Positions 10,362-22,361 of a DNA stretch of 64,000 bases are shown here, in pieces. The translations under genes were made by a program, and so were the position numbers. Under the pieces are notes generated by a model, which was given only the letters and a program-made list of their open reading frames with translations, ran no database searches and was not told where the DNA came from. Numbering within the stretch: position 1 is the stretch's first letter; each line of letters starts with the position of its first letter. Origin of the DNA: Wurfbainia villosa (taxonomy: Eukaryota; Streptophyta; Magnoliopsida; Zingiberales; Zingiberaceae). The DNA lies in assembly GCA_025175895.1 (NCBI GenBank), contig CM045989.1:22623928-22687927 (forward strand), read 5' to 3'.

Positions 10362-12167
10362 TGTTGGGAGTATTGAGAATACAATCAAAGTTCCACATTG
10401 GTAAGACATGGAAAAGATCATGTGCTTATAAGATGGAAGATATCTCCATTGACATGAGGCCTTTTGGGTAAGGCCCAAAAATAAAATCATGAGGGCTTAG
10501 GCCCAAAGTGGACAATATCATACCATTGTGAAGATATGTGAATCTTAAAGGCACTAACAATTGGTATCAGAGTCATAGCCCATGTCAAGCCATGAACCTT
10601 GAATGAATGAAGTAGAGCTCCCATGTTCGGATCAAGAGAACCAAACACCAAGCAAGAAGTCCAATTAGGTCGGAAGGACTGAACAACTGGTATGAAGTCC
10701 AGTTGGGCCAGAAGGGTTGGACAACTGGCAGGAAGTTCAGTTGGGTCAGGAGGACCAGACAGTTGACAGTAAGTCCTGGCGGGTTGAGGATCGGACATCA
10801 AGCAGAGCAAGTCCTTCGAGGACGGATAGGCTTGAGGGGGGGGTCAATGTAGTCCTTCATTTGAGGGAGGGATTGTTGGTGCAGTAGGCACCTAAGTCGA
10901 ACCTGAGTTTTGATTATATCAAACGATACAAAGTTAATCTTATATTGTTATCTCACGAGCTAAATCGAGTGTGCAGAAAAGTGGCAATGCTGGAGCTGAA
11001 GGCTAACGACACCCGGAGGAAGCCGCGGTGGTCAGGCGACACTCGAGTGACTTTGGAGGGAGCCGAAGGAATCAAATGGAAGGCCGGAAGCGAAAGTGAC
11101 ATAGTAAGTATCAAGGTAAGCTCGTGTGTGTGCGAGAGTAAGAGAGGTCGTATCCTCCTTACGGGGATGATCTTAAGCATAGATCTGACCAAAGATATCC
11201 TATAGATAGTCTAGGTCAAGATCGGATGGTCAGCGGCCGTCAAAATAATGCTTTTGTTAAGCTAACTACGGCTACATCGATCATTGCCCGGCTTGGAGGA
11301 CTTGTTGCCATTCATCATGATTGGTCATGCGGTCGATTCGATCGGTGTCGCCATCAGTCGATTGATGATGGCCATCAGTCGACTGATGGTCAAGGATCAG
11401 CCTCGAGGAGTCAAGCCTTATCACCATTTTTTAAGGAGCCATGTGCCTAATTTCTATTGGTTGAAGGTCCTCTTGAAAAGGGGCTCAAGGGCTATAAAAG
11501 GAGGGCCTCTCCTAGGGTTTCATCATCAATTCTAAGCTTCTAAAAGCCTCTGCAAAGCTACAACTCTCCGACAACGAAGTGCTTCTTCTCCGACGTCTAG
11601 GTTTAAATTGTTTTTATTTTACGTCGGTATAATCTTTATTTCAGTTTATTGCTTTACTTTCTCGGAGTTTTTATCGTAACAAGGAGAGGGGGAGTGTCCC
11701 TCTACCTCAAGCTTTTGGTGTGTTCTTGTATCGATTAACTCCTACCTCTAACGAGGAGGAATTCTTTAGTGATTTGCCCTCTGTGAGTGGTCAAGGACCA
11801 CTAGGGCCTTGGAGTAGTAGCCGAAGGCTACGAACCAAGTAAAATTCTCTTGTCTCATTTACTTTGCATTTATCTTTCCTCTGCGTATAATTGTTTGAAG
11901 CGAATTCGAAGAAAAAAAAGGTTTATCGCTATTCACCCCCTCTAGCGATCCGCTTCGATCCAACAGGATTGTTGGGAGTATTGAGAATACAATCAAAGTC
12001 CCACATTGGTAAGACATGGAAAAGATCATGTGCTTATAAGATGAAAGATATCTCCATTGACATGACACCTTTTGGGTAAAGCCCAAAAACTAAACCATGA
12101 GAGATTAGGCCCAAAGTAGACAATATCATACCATTATGGAGATATGTGAATCTTATAGGCACTAACA
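10362..12167 (+). mobile_element. TRIM retroelement with a Copia solo LTR nested inside
   Basis: Two 198-bp LTRs (10362-10559 and 11970-12167) are nearly the same: TGTTGGGAG...GGCACTAACA with an internal CCCACATTGG-type box. A perfect TSD TTATA lies at 10357-10361 and 12168-12172. A primer site TGGTATCAGAGTC (10562-10574, initiator-Met tRNA type) follows the left LTR, and a purine-rich tract (TTTGAGGGAGGGA) precedes the right one. Without the nested LTR it is about 0.7 kb with no ORF, which defines a terminal-repeat retrotransposon in miniature. Confidence 0.93.
10874..11965 (+). mobile_element. SIRE-like Copia solo LTR inside the TRIM
   Basis: Runs from TGTTGGTGCAG to GATCCAACA and is homologous along its length to 18586-19666 and to the LTRs of the element at 39667-44845. 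GGATT follows it (11966-11970) and GGATT can be read before it (10870-10874) if one T was lost at the junction. It sits exactly between the TRIM purine tract and the TRIM 3' LTR. It contains ATCAGTCGA/TCGACTGATG palindromes near 11350-11390. Confidence 0.85.
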
Positions 12168-12172
12168 TTATA

Positions 12173-12841
12173 GAGTTTAGAAAAGGATGTGACACGATTG
12201 TGTGCTGATCACGTGACCCTCTCTTGTGTTTCTCTATAGGCTTTCGAGTGAAATAGAACACGATCATATGTAAGCAACATGACCCTACTATGTGTTTTTC
12301 CAGGTTGTAAGACACGGTCGTGTGTGAGAAACACGACCTTGTCATGCTTCTCTTGAGAAATTTTCGAAAAGTGTTAAGACCGTGTGTTTGAGCATGATCC
12401 TTCTTGTGTGTGTGACATGGTCGTGCCTCCGAGGCACGACCCTCCCTTGTTTCACTCTGGAACTTCTCACGAGCGAGGCACGGTCGTGCCTAAAAGCATG
12501 CCCCCATTGTGTCCTTTGTTGTGCCAGGGTTAATCTCCTTTTACTCAAGTTGTTGCTTCTATGCCCTGAAATGAACAAAAACAAAAACAAAAAAAAACCT
12601 TTAACAATCTAAGAATTATTCAAAATGAATAAAACGAAAGTAAACTTGGGTTGCCTCCCATGAAGCGCTTGGTTAAGGTCATAAGCTCGATCCCTTTCAT
12701 TTATTCAACTTGGTGCCTTGCTCTTTAGGGGGTATATCTCCCCTCTGCTAGAAATCCCTTCAAAATCTTCTCCTCACATCTTTAATCTCGCTGGGATAAC
12801 GTACATCTCCCCTTCATTGTAGTTACATCTCTGTTTGGAGC
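12173..12841 (-). other. Athila/Tat internal segment with CACG/CGTG motifs
   Basis: From 12180 to 12500 it repeats short boxes of the type CACGGTCGTG and CACGACC, like those in the element's LTR and in the second Athila element (39050-39150, 46950-47060). Near 12650 the minus strand reads GGGAGGCAACCCAAG, a block also present at 46848 in the second element. No intact coding frame. Confidence 0.6.
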
Positions 12842-12859
12842 CTACACTACAAAAAAAAT

Positions 12860-13480
12860 CATTTTTGGCGACGAATTTTGCAACGAAAAAATTTTCGTTG
12901 CAAATAATTCGCCGCTAAATTCTGCAACGAAAAAATAAATTTCATCGCCAATTTCCAACGAATAATTTTTTCATTGCAAAATTCGTCGCCAAATTTAGCG
13001 ACGAATAAATGTTTCGTCGCCAATTTGGCGACGAAAATAAGGTCCGTCGCAAATTTTTGCGACGAATAATACTTTTTGTCGCCGAAATCGAGGATGAATA
13101 ATTATTTTGGTTGCCGAATTCGGCGACGAATAATTATTTTCGTCGCCGAATTCGGCAAGGAATTTTACTTTCGACGCCAAATTAGCGACGAATATTTTTT
13201 TTCGTCGCCAAATTAGCAACGAATAAATTTTTTCGTCGCCAAATATGCGATGAAAATTTTCTTCGTCGCAAAACTCTCGCATCTATCGCCGACCAATATA
13301 ATCAAAATTTGGCGATGAATATTTTTTCGTCGCAAATTTGGCGACGAAATATTATTTTCGTCGCCAAATTTGCGACGAAAAAAAATATTCGTCGCCAAAT
13401 TCTGATGAACGGAATTAACAAATAAAAATAAATTTGGCGACGAATTTTTTTCGTTGCAAATTTGGCGACGAAAATAATAA
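12860..13480. repeat. Subterminal repeat array of CACTA-1, 3' side
   Basis: Dozens of copies of TTTGGCGACGAA and its complement TTCGTCGCCAAA, spaced about 20-35 bp apart. In En/Spm, subterminal repeats bind the small transposase protein. Frames opened across this array are low-complexity artefacts. Confidence 0.9.
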
Positions 13481-13599
13481 TTAAATGCGCAAAAATTCAG
13501 ACTATCGATCGATCGATAGTAGTGCGACGATCGGACGACGATGGCTACGGGCGTTACGTGAGTTGCTGATGATGACAATCGATGATCATATCCATCACC

Positions 13600-13770
13600 G
13601 ATCGCTGCTTCAGTAGTCGACTGGTCAGTCGGCTACGAAGCGTTCTGTAACCTGCTACAGTACATCAGTCGACTGATATTGTATACCAGTCGACTGATGG
13701 CCAAAAAAATTTGATCAGTCGAGTGAATGTCTACATCAGTCGACTGATACATATAAATTTGCAACGAAAA
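13600..13770. repeat. CAGTCGACTG palindrome cluster in CACTA-1
   Basis: At least four boxes of the form ATCAGTCGACTGAT, complete or with one change, interleaved with CTGCTACAGTA-type sequence. It lies between the subterminal array and the end of the second gene. The same palindrome fills part of the SIRE-like LTRs in this window. Confidence 0.85.
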
Positions 13771-14039
13771 TTGTAATTTCGTTGCAAATCTGGAGAAAAA
13801 AAAATTGAAATTAATCTTTTTTCACTGTTTTACAACAAACACACAATAATAGTAACACAATTATACAACAAACAAAAATATAGACATCAAACAAAGTTAT
13901 ACAGATAACAAATACATCCAAAGGTTTACCGTACCATTATCATCATCAGGCAACAGTTAAATACAACAAACTTAAAAAAACATAAATATGACATATGTCA
14001 TAAGTCAAGAAGCTAACAAATAAACTTCCACAAATACAC

Positions 14040-15585
14040 TCAAAGATAACCAACATCATCACCATCGTCATCAAAAAACACATCATCATTTTCTCCATGA
14101 CAGGGATCAGGCAGAGGAGGAGCAGAGCTAGAAGGAGGAAGTTGATTTGAGCTAGACGGTAACTGAAGATGTTGCAGAATAAACATTTGTTGCCTTTGAA
14201 CTTCGTTCATCTTTTCATTTAAGTCTTGAACTTTCTGAGCGTTCTGTCTTGATTCAGTTTCCTTCTGCGCTAGTAAGTCTCTCAAATGATTAACCTCTTC
14301 GGTTAATTGAATAACTTGGGCTTTTGATGCTAGAGAGGATGAAGAAGAAGCACCAGGGACTCTATAGGATCGGCTCAAAGAGTCGAGTCCAAGTATTCTT
14401 CCACTTTTCGGTCCTCCAGATGCTTCGAGCCATAAATTTATATTGCTAACAGATGGCTCCGATTCGACTCCATCATCACTTGCTCCCGAATTTCTTTGTC
14501 AAAGTTCATCGTATTTCTCCTATTGTGAAAGAAAAAAAATTAAATATTAACATAAGAAATTAAGTTTTTACAATTACACACCTTTATTGTTCTAGCTCTT
14601 TCACCACTCCATGTTTTATCTTTTTTTTTGGAATGTACGGGTGAAAGTGTCAATAAATAATGGCTCTGTTCCCGTCTCCTTGGCCTAAACAAATTAAACA
14701 GTTAATATTTATAAATTAGTGAGTATTAGATTATAAAATCATAAATTGAAAGTACTCACCAATCGATGTCTATGCTCATCGATATTTATGGATCCTCCCG
14801 CATACGTGGCAGACATAACGCCGGAGTTACAATTCTGATTTTGCTTATTCTGTTCACTCTTCCGCTTACTTTCATCAGATCCCCAATGTGCAACAATTTT
14901 ATTCCAATTCTCCTCAGTTATACAGTGCGGTTTCTTATTTCTAGTTTTTGCATGATTTAGTATGTTTCTAATATGACCACCATATTTTTTCTTAAAAATC
15001 CTCCTAATCTCTAGTGTTTCAGTCTCCTCCCAAATAAATACCCGCTGCAGTAGAGGAAAATAAAAATTGATTATATTAACTGTAATTTCATATACTAAAT
15101 GATTGAAATAAGTTACCTTGAACTCATTCCACCACAGAACTCTAATTTCTTTCGGCGTACTTGTATAAGTCATAGAAGCGTCGGCCCAATGGTTATTCAC
15201 TATTTTATTCACCTCGTGAATAACACGTACAAAATTTGTAAATCTAACATAAACCAAAAACAAACTCCGTTATATACTTTAAAAAAAATATATTGTATTA
15301 AAATTTTAATATAGATATTATAAAACTTGAATACTTACGAATCTCCTCGTGGAGATATAAACTCTCTCGTATCTTCCCTCTCCACGAGTGTTTGTTGTAC
15401 CGGGGAAGAAACATTGGCAGGTATATGTTGAGAATCAGAGGATCCTGCAACTGGGGAAGAGGTGGAGGGCACATTTCCTGCAAGAGCATCAGAATGTGCG
15501 GGTGCTGAAGCAGAGGAAGACTGTGATTTTTCATTACTACTACGTCTATGACCGCCACATCGAAACTAACAATCATGATTATTAG
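14040..15585 (-). pseudogene. CACTA-1 gene 2: Transposase_24 (Ptta/En-Spm) type protein
   Basis: Exons can be followed on the minus strand: a Ser-rich N-terminus with a Ser/Pro/Gln stretch (about 15560-15345); an exon with HEVNKIVNNHWADAS and LWWNEFKV (about 15243-15118); an exon with ETLEIRRIFKKKYGGHIRN, KKPHCITEENW and AGGSINIDEHRHRL (about 15047-14760); a short exon with TEPLFIDTF-like sequence; and a last exon ending in a coiled-coil-like Gln/Glu stretch and an acidic tail (FFDDDGDD). These are marks of the plant Transposase_24 family, the usual second protein of CACTA elements, thought to act like TNPA at subterminal repeats. Introns of 70-100 bp begin GT and end AG. At least one in-frame stop is present (near 14505), so the gene is probably dead. 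Confidence 0.8.
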
Positions 15586-15875
15586 AAGAATATTACAAGA
15601 AAAAAAATGCAGTTGCATATCGAATTATTAATAGGAAAATATATGAAAATATTACCATATTCATAGCAACTGGATGACCCTAAATAAAAAAAAGGTCATT
15701 AGCATATCAAATATATAGATTTTCGAATAGCATAGTAAATTAAAACATAATTGGTATTCAATAAATTAAAAGGTATATTACCAATAATTAGAAATCGAAG
15801 TCTGCAATAAAATTTTCGGCCTAATAATACGTCTAATCGTCATCGTCATCATGATCATCATCGTCATCGTCATCG

Positions 15876-18800
15876 CTATCGCGTCATCGCTATCGCCATC
15901 GCCATCGCTATCGCCATCGCCTCATCATCATCCACATCCTCATCCTCATCCTCATCATTGAAATCTTCATCTTCATACTCATTCAGTTCACTTGCATCAA
16001 CGTCTATTACAATGCCACTGGGATCTCGTAACGTTGAAATATTATACTCTTCGATATGAAATGTATTGACAACTTCATCTTGTTGATAGGCTATGTCCTC
16101 CCAATGTTCCTCAATTTTATTACGTGCTTTGGTTTTACAAACTGCCCACCAATCACTTTTGTCTCGTTTCATACTAGGATATGAAGCATAAAATACTTGA
16201 ATCGCTTGTTGTGCTAATACAAATGGTTCGTACCTCTTGTATATCTTTTTATAGTTAATTTCAACCAAATTAAACTATGGATGCACCCTCATGCCTTTGA
16301 TAGGGTGAAACCAACGACACATAAATAGAATAACTCGCAAATTTGAGCCTGGATACGCTACATCTAAAATTTCATCTTGCAAACCGTAAAATTCATTCCT
16401 TGCACCTCCATCAATAGATGAATGAACACAAACTCCGCTATTCATTGTATTTTTCCCAGTTCCATAAGCTTGAGTATGAAAAATATATCCGTTTATGAAA
16501 TATGCGGGCCAAGTTTTAACCATTGAATTTGGACCCCATGACAGATTGTTTATTAGGTCTTGCTCAATGTGGCAGTGATTATCATGAACCTAAAGTAAAA
16601 TCAATATGTGTCATCAGACAAGATTTATCAAATTTAATATCATATACTACTTACATAATTTTTGAACCATTGTGCAAATTCTTCATCACAGAAATTATTA
16701 AACTCATGCTCCGGAAGCTCCGAATATAGAGTTTGAAAAATCCTACAATATAATTAAATAAAACATGAACAATATTTTATGATATACAAAATGTTTTATA
16801 TAACTACTATATACTTACTCGAAATACGACGTTACTTCTAGACAGTTCAATAAAATATATGTATGGGTTGCTCGCCACTCGGGACCAGTTAAGTATCTAC
16901 TTGTACAAGATCCACTTAGTTGACCAAGGTAATTAAAAATTGAGAATGCCCTCAAATTTGGATCAACGGGACCCTCATTGTTTCTTCCTGCTTTTCGACT
17001 CTTGCATTTAACGTGAGGTTCAAAGTAATATGATGCAAAAGTTGTAACTTCCTCCACAATATAAGCATTAACTATAGAAGCTTCAACATGAGCTTTATTT
17101 TTCACTTTTTTTTTCAAGTGATAGAGGAATCTAAAAGTAATACAATAAAATTTATTAGCAAATAAATTAGACTAGATTTGACCAAATGAAATAACAACGA
17201 GAAAAAAGTTAAAAAAATATCACCTTTCAAATGGATACATCCATCGAAATTGAACAGGACCTCCAACTTTAGCCTCATATGGCAAGTGAACCAAAATATG
17301 TTCCATTGAATCAAAAAATGCCGGTGGGAATATCCTTTCTAAGTTACACATAATAATCAGAATGTCTCTCTCTAATGTCTCAATGTGTGAATGACTCAAT
17401 ACTGTCGAACAAATATCATGAAAGAAAATACTTAATTCTGTAATTGCACCCCAGATAAAATTTGGTAACAGTTCCTTCAAAGCAATAGGAATTAATCTTT
17501 CCATGAATATATGACAGTCATGACTTTTAAAACCCATAAATTTGCATTCCTTCAAATCAACGCATCTACCAATATTTGAGACAACCATCAGGAAATTTCA
17601 ACGATTTCAACCATTCACAAACAATCCGTTTCTGATCCTTATTCAATGTATAAACTTCTTTCGGTTTTGGTCCCCTACTATTTGCATCAACATCAAGGAT
17701 AGGTCGGTTACATATGAGACGCAAATCTTTTCTTGCATTCAGATTGTCTTTTGTTTTTCCAGTTATATCCATCACCGTATTTATTAGATTTTCAAAAACA
17801 TTCTTCTCAATATGCATTAAATCAAGATTGTGACGAATCAAATTATTCTGCCAATACGGTAAATCCCAAAAGATACTCCGTTTTATCCATTTATGTGTAA
17901 TTCTATAGTCATATGTTGTGACATTGGGGTCTTCAATAACAGATGGAAAGTTAATCACTCTTTGCCATAGACTTTGACCCGTGAATCTGATTGGTGGAGG
18001 TGTTCTTTCAATTCTATTATTAGTAAATTCTTCTTTATTTCTTCTGAATTTATGATTTGGCGGTAAAAATTATCTATGACAATCAAAATAACTTGGTTTC
18101 TTTCCATGTTTCAGTATGAATGACTTTGATCTCTCCATACATATTGGACATCCTAAAATCCCCGCAGTACTCCAGCCCGATAACATCCCATAAGCAGGAA
18201 AATCATTTATGGTCCAAAGAAGTGCAACTCTCATAGTGAACAGCTGATTAGTATGGACATCATACGTGGAAACACCCACGTCCCATAGTTGGATCAACTC
18301 GGCAATCAACGGTTGCATGTAAACATCTATTAACTTCTTCGGATTATGAGGGTCAGGCACAATCAATATTAAAAACATATAAGGTGTTTTCATACACATA
18401 CCAGGAGGAAGATTGTACGGAGTTACAATAATTGGCCAGCAAGAATACGTTCTTCCTGATTTGACAAACGGAGCAAATCCATCAGCACATAGACCCAACC
18501 TGATGTTTCAGATCTCATTTGCAAACTCAGGATATGTTCGATCAAAATTTTTCCACACCTCTGCATCAGATGGATGACACATTAGTGTTGGTGCAGGGGC
18601 ACTAGATAATCGAACCTGTGTTTTGATTATGGCAAAGACACAAAGTTAAGTTTACATCGTTATCTCACGAGCTAAATCGAGTGTGCAGAAAAGTACTAAA
18701 GCTGGTGCTGAAGGCTAGCGACACCCGGAGGAAGCCGCGGTGGTCGGGCGACACTCGAGTGACTTTGGAGAGAGCCAAAGGAATTGAGTGGAAGGCCAGA

Positions 18801-20661
18801 AGTGAGAGCTACAAGGTAAGTATCGAGGAAAGCTCATGTGAGTGAGAGATTGTAAGGTCGTGTCCTCTTTACGGGGATGACCGTAGGTGGCGATCCGACT
18901 AAGACTTCTTGTGGAAGGTCTAGGTCGAGATCAGACGGTTAGAAACCGTCGTATTTATCATTTTCCGAGCAAACCTCTTACTGTAGGGAAGTGGCCAGGC
19001 TGGCAGTTGACTGCTGGACGTTGGGTAGTCGATTGATGCTCATCAGTCGACTGATGGGAGGTATCAGTCGACTGATGGCGACAAATCAGCCTTTGTGCTA
19101 GGTCAAAACGGATAACGTTTGATGCGACCACTTCGCGATAAAATTTGGACAACTTCGTGATCTGTTCCAAAAAAGGAGACAAATTCAAAGGCCAAAATCT
19201 ATAAAAGGAGGGGAGGATTCCAACTCCAAACATCATCAAGTTTATTCATCAAGTGCTCCTACAACGCCAACACTCCAACACCGTCATAATGCCGACGCGA
19301 CAACAAGCTCAGATCTTCTTCGTCGGCAGCAGCATCTAGTAATATATTTTAATATTGTATTCGTTGTTTTTATTCATAACGAGGTGAGGTAGGCTTGTTG
19401 CCTCATCCTCGTACTTCCGGATTTTGTGATCGTTGTCTCCTACCTCCAATGAGGAGGAGACGTTATAGTGCTTTGCCCTCCGTACACGGTCTAGGACCGA
19501 TAGGGCCTTGGAGTAGCAACCGCTGGGTTGTGAACCAAGTAAAATAAACGTGTCACTTTATTTTCTGCTGTGCTTACTCGTTTACTTGTGTCTCAACAAA
19601 CGAATTCGAATGAAAGATTTACGATCGCTATTCACCCCCCCTCTAGCGACGCTTCTCGATCCAACAATTAGCCCATTCTCTGTTTCATGATTTGCATGCC
19701 AAGTTATGTGTTTAGCAATCACCTTTGAAGCATAAAGCCTTTGCAATCTAGGAGTTAAAGGCAAATAGAACATTTGTTTGAATGATTTTAATCGCTTATT
19801 ATGATTTGATCTCGTGGTACTCTTGTACCTACATTGACTACAAAATTTGCAAGTCTCTAAATCTACATTATCTCCCCAATATAGCATGCAACCATTTCTG
19901 CAAACATCAATTCTTTGCATCGGAAGATCCAAATCTTTCACAAGTTTTTTCATACTGTAAAAATCATTGGGCATTATGTGATCACGCGACAATACTTCTC
20001 CAATAACTTGAACAAAATCATTAAAACATTCTTCTGACATATTATGCTCAGCTTTAACATTCAACAATCTTGTGGTGAGAGATAATTTTGTGTGACTGTC
20101 ACAACTGGACCACACGGGTTCATCTGCAGCTCTCAATACTTCTTGAAATTTTATATATGGCTCATTGTGCACATTTTCATTACCACCACTAATTTCTACC
20201 TCCTCCAACGGTGTTGAATAATTATTATACATGTGTTCAAATGCTTGAGGATAACTAGCACTTGTGGCGTTTGGTTCGGTATCCAAATTATGACCAACTG
20301 CATCAACTATCATCTTCTGGTACGGATTGCATTGATCGCAATATACTTGCTCTCCACTAACGGTCCTTTGTATGTTTCATCCAACCTCTTCATCGGATAT
20401 AAACGGTTCACCATGACAAGTCCAATTATAATAATTTGGCGTAAAACCAAATCTACAAAGATGTTCTCGAACTTTATCACATTAGAAAAATTTACCATTA
20501 TGACATTTTTTGCACGGACACCTTAACTTATTCCCATCCATAAACTCAACATTATTAGTAGCAAATCTAAAAAATTGTTCCAACCCAATTATAAATTCAT
20601 TGGTTAAACCACGATGTTCTGATAATTTTTTTTTATACATCCAACTGCGTTTTCTCTCCAT
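15876..20661 (-). pseudogene. CACTA-1 gene 1: TNP2-like transposase, interrupted
   Basis: ATG at 20661-20659. Order: a transposase-associated Zn-type domain (SWMYKKKLSEHRG, CPCKKCHNG, WTCHGEPF; about 20640-20400); linker; the Transposase_21 core (LPLTPRLQRLYAS and, after a nested LTR at 18586-19666, PDPHNPKKLIDVYMQPLI, ILGCPICMER, LDLMHIEKNVFENL); a DUF4218-like segment (KSHDCHIFMERLIPI, FFDSMEHILVHLP; 17588-17220); and a DUF4216-like C-terminus (FYGLQDEI, YASYPSMKRD; 16523-15876) ending in an Asp/Glu tail. The protein would cut and join CACTA ends. Damage: several in-frame stops in the N-terminal part, a 1-base frameshift near 17585 (FPDGC where CACTA-2 continues into SNLGRC), and the nested LTR. 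Confidence 0.9.
18586..19666 (+). mobile_element. SIRE-like Copia solo LTR inside the CACTA-1 transposase
   Basis: TGTTGGTGCAGGGG...GATCCAACA with a perfect TSD ATTAG at 18581-18585 and 19667-19671. CACTA-2 has the empty site (GGGGCTAATGTGTC, about 27261). The LTR carries two full CAGTCGACTG palindromes near 19038-19078. Confidence 0.95.
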
Positions 20662-20726
20662 CGATCCTATATTCGAAATTATATTAACAACGATTAATTT
20701 TCATTTCTTCTAAATTAACTTCATCC

Positions 20727-20794
<68 letters not shown>
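20727..20794. repeat. (AT)n microsatellite
   Basis: An uninterrupted AT dinucleotide run of about 68 bases just upstream of the TNP2 start in CACTA-1, in the leader or a leader intron. CACTA-2 lacks a run of this length. Confidence 0.95.
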
Positions 20795-20796
<2 letters not shown>

Positions 20797-21129
20797 ATCT
20801 AATCATAAATTTATACTCAACATTAATTAAATTTTTCTAATACTAAATATGATTTTGTGTGATATTTAATTGCAAATTATGATATCATTATTTCGAACAA
20901 ATTATGATCTACTAACAGTAATTAAATTACTTAAAATCAAACATTACGATTAAAAATTATAACATAATTCATAATATTGTAAATAATGTTATAAACAATA
21001 TTTTTACACGAACCTGTCCGGAAGGAAACAACGTGGGGATGAGCTCACGGCTAGATGAACACCTTGATAAACACCTTAAAAGTAGGACAACCTATTAAAC
21101 AAAATATTATGTTTAGATTACGACACAGT

Positions 21130-21560
21130 ATTATAATTGGGACTCACGCCATGCAGCGAGCTTCAGCCGCTGTTAAGACGCGATCTCGCGGCAGGAACCT
21201 GCTGTCGCACGCAATCTCGCGGCAGGAACCTGCTGTCGCGTGTACGCGCGACAACACTTAGCTGCCTCCACCACGTGCCCGCTGCTAGCTCGCGGCGGCC
21301 GATGCCGCCGCGTGCTCGCGGTATGGTCTGACGTGACCTTACGCGCAAAGAAGATCGCTGCGGCGAAGCTCGCGGCAAGACTCCATGAGCACGCGGCAGA
21401 TCGCCGCCGAGCACACGGCAAAGACTCCCGCGAGCACCGCCGTGAGCATGCGGTAGGACTCGCGAGCTCGCGCGCACGGCGGCGAATGCCCGAGCACGCG
21501 CTCGGCAGTTCATGGTAGCATTCAGCGCTTAGTGCCGGGCAAGATTGGCGCAGCCGTCGC
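21130..21560 (-). promoter_or_regulatory. GC-rich block upstream of CACTA-1 transposase
   Basis: A sharp GC-rich island in AT-rich surroundings, made of variants of CGCGGCAGGAACCTG and CGAGCACGCGG. Its counterpart in CACTA-2 is 25490-25740. Its place, between the 5' subterminal array and the transposase start, suits the promoter or untranslated first exon. Frames on both strands here look like composition artefacts. Confidence 0.6.
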
Positions 21561-21711
21561 GACTCGGCAAGGCCGGAAGGGAGAGGGAAAAAGAGGGAGA
21601 CTTACCGATGGGCCGGTGACGGGAGGAGTTGATCGGCGGGATAATTAGAGAAGAAGAGAGGGAGAGGGAAGAAGAAATGGAGAAAGTTGGATCGGCGGGA
21701 TAATTAGGAAA

Positions 21712-22345
21712 AATTTAGCGACGAATATTTTTTCATCGCCAATTTGGCGACGAATCATATATTTGTCCCCAATTTGGCGATAAATTCTATATTCATTGCA
21801 GATTCTGCAATATAAAAATAAATTTGTTACAGAATATGCAACGAAAAAATAAATTCGTTGTAAATTTTTGCAACAAATTTTTAATTCGTTGCAGAATCTG
21901 CAACGAAAAAATAAATTCGTTGCAAATTTCTGCAACAAAATAAAATTCGTTGTAGATTCTTCAACGAATTTTGAATTCATTGCAGATTCTGCAACGATTT
22001 TTTTTTCGTTGCAGATTCTGCAACGAATTTTGAATTCGTTGCAGATTCTGCAATGAATTTTGAATTCGTTGCAGGTTTTTGCAACGAAAAAAAATTCGTT
22101 GCAGAAATTTGCGACGAATTTATTTTTTCATCGTAAATTGGCGACGAAAAAAAATATTCATCGCCAATTTGCGATGAATTTTGTAACGAAATTTAAATGT
22201 TGGAATTTTTATAATTTTTTTAACAAATCTTTTTTTGTCTGAAATTTCGTTACAAATTTGCGACGAAACATAAATTTTGTCGCAAAATTTGTTGCAGATT
22301 TGCAACGAATTATTTTCGTTGCCAAAGTTCGTCGCTAAAAATGAA
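21712..22345. repeat. Subterminal repeat array of CACTA-1, 5' side
   Basis: Same box family as the other end, with a variant rich in TTCGTTGCAGATTCTGCAACGAA. The dominant spacer differs from that of the 3' side. Confidence 0.9.
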
Positions 22346-22361
22346 TTTTTTTGTAGTGCTA

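Larger units (their letters stand above)
12845..22358 (-). mobile_element. CACTA-1 (En/Spm-like DNA transposon)
   Basis: Both ends read CACTACAAAAAAA inward; a perfect 3-bp TSD CTA flanks it at 12842-12844 and 22359-22361. Subterminal arrays of GCGACGAA/TTCGTCGC boxes fill 12865-13480 and about 21712-22345. Two transposase-type genes lie on the minus strand: TNP2-like (20661-15876) and Transposase_24-like (about 15585-14040). It is inserted in the Athila element between its protease and 3' region, and it is split by a solo LTR at 18586-19666. Both genes are disrupted, so it is non-autonomous. Confidence 0.95.

Noticed and set aside
10362..12167. Cassandra-type TRIM with a 5S rRNA promoter
   Set aside because: The 198-bp LTR has no recognisable 5S internal control region, so it is called only a TRIM.
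12865..13480. Regularly spaced short repeats that look like a CRISPR array
   Set aside because: Repeats are degenerate, occur in both orientations, and lie beside CACTACAAAAA termini with a 3-bp TSD in a plant genome; they are CACTA subterminal repeats.
21163..21518. 116-codon minus and 92-codon plus frames in CACTA-1
   Set aside because: Low-complexity translations of the CGCGGCA-type repeats; no counterpart frame in the CACTA-2 island.
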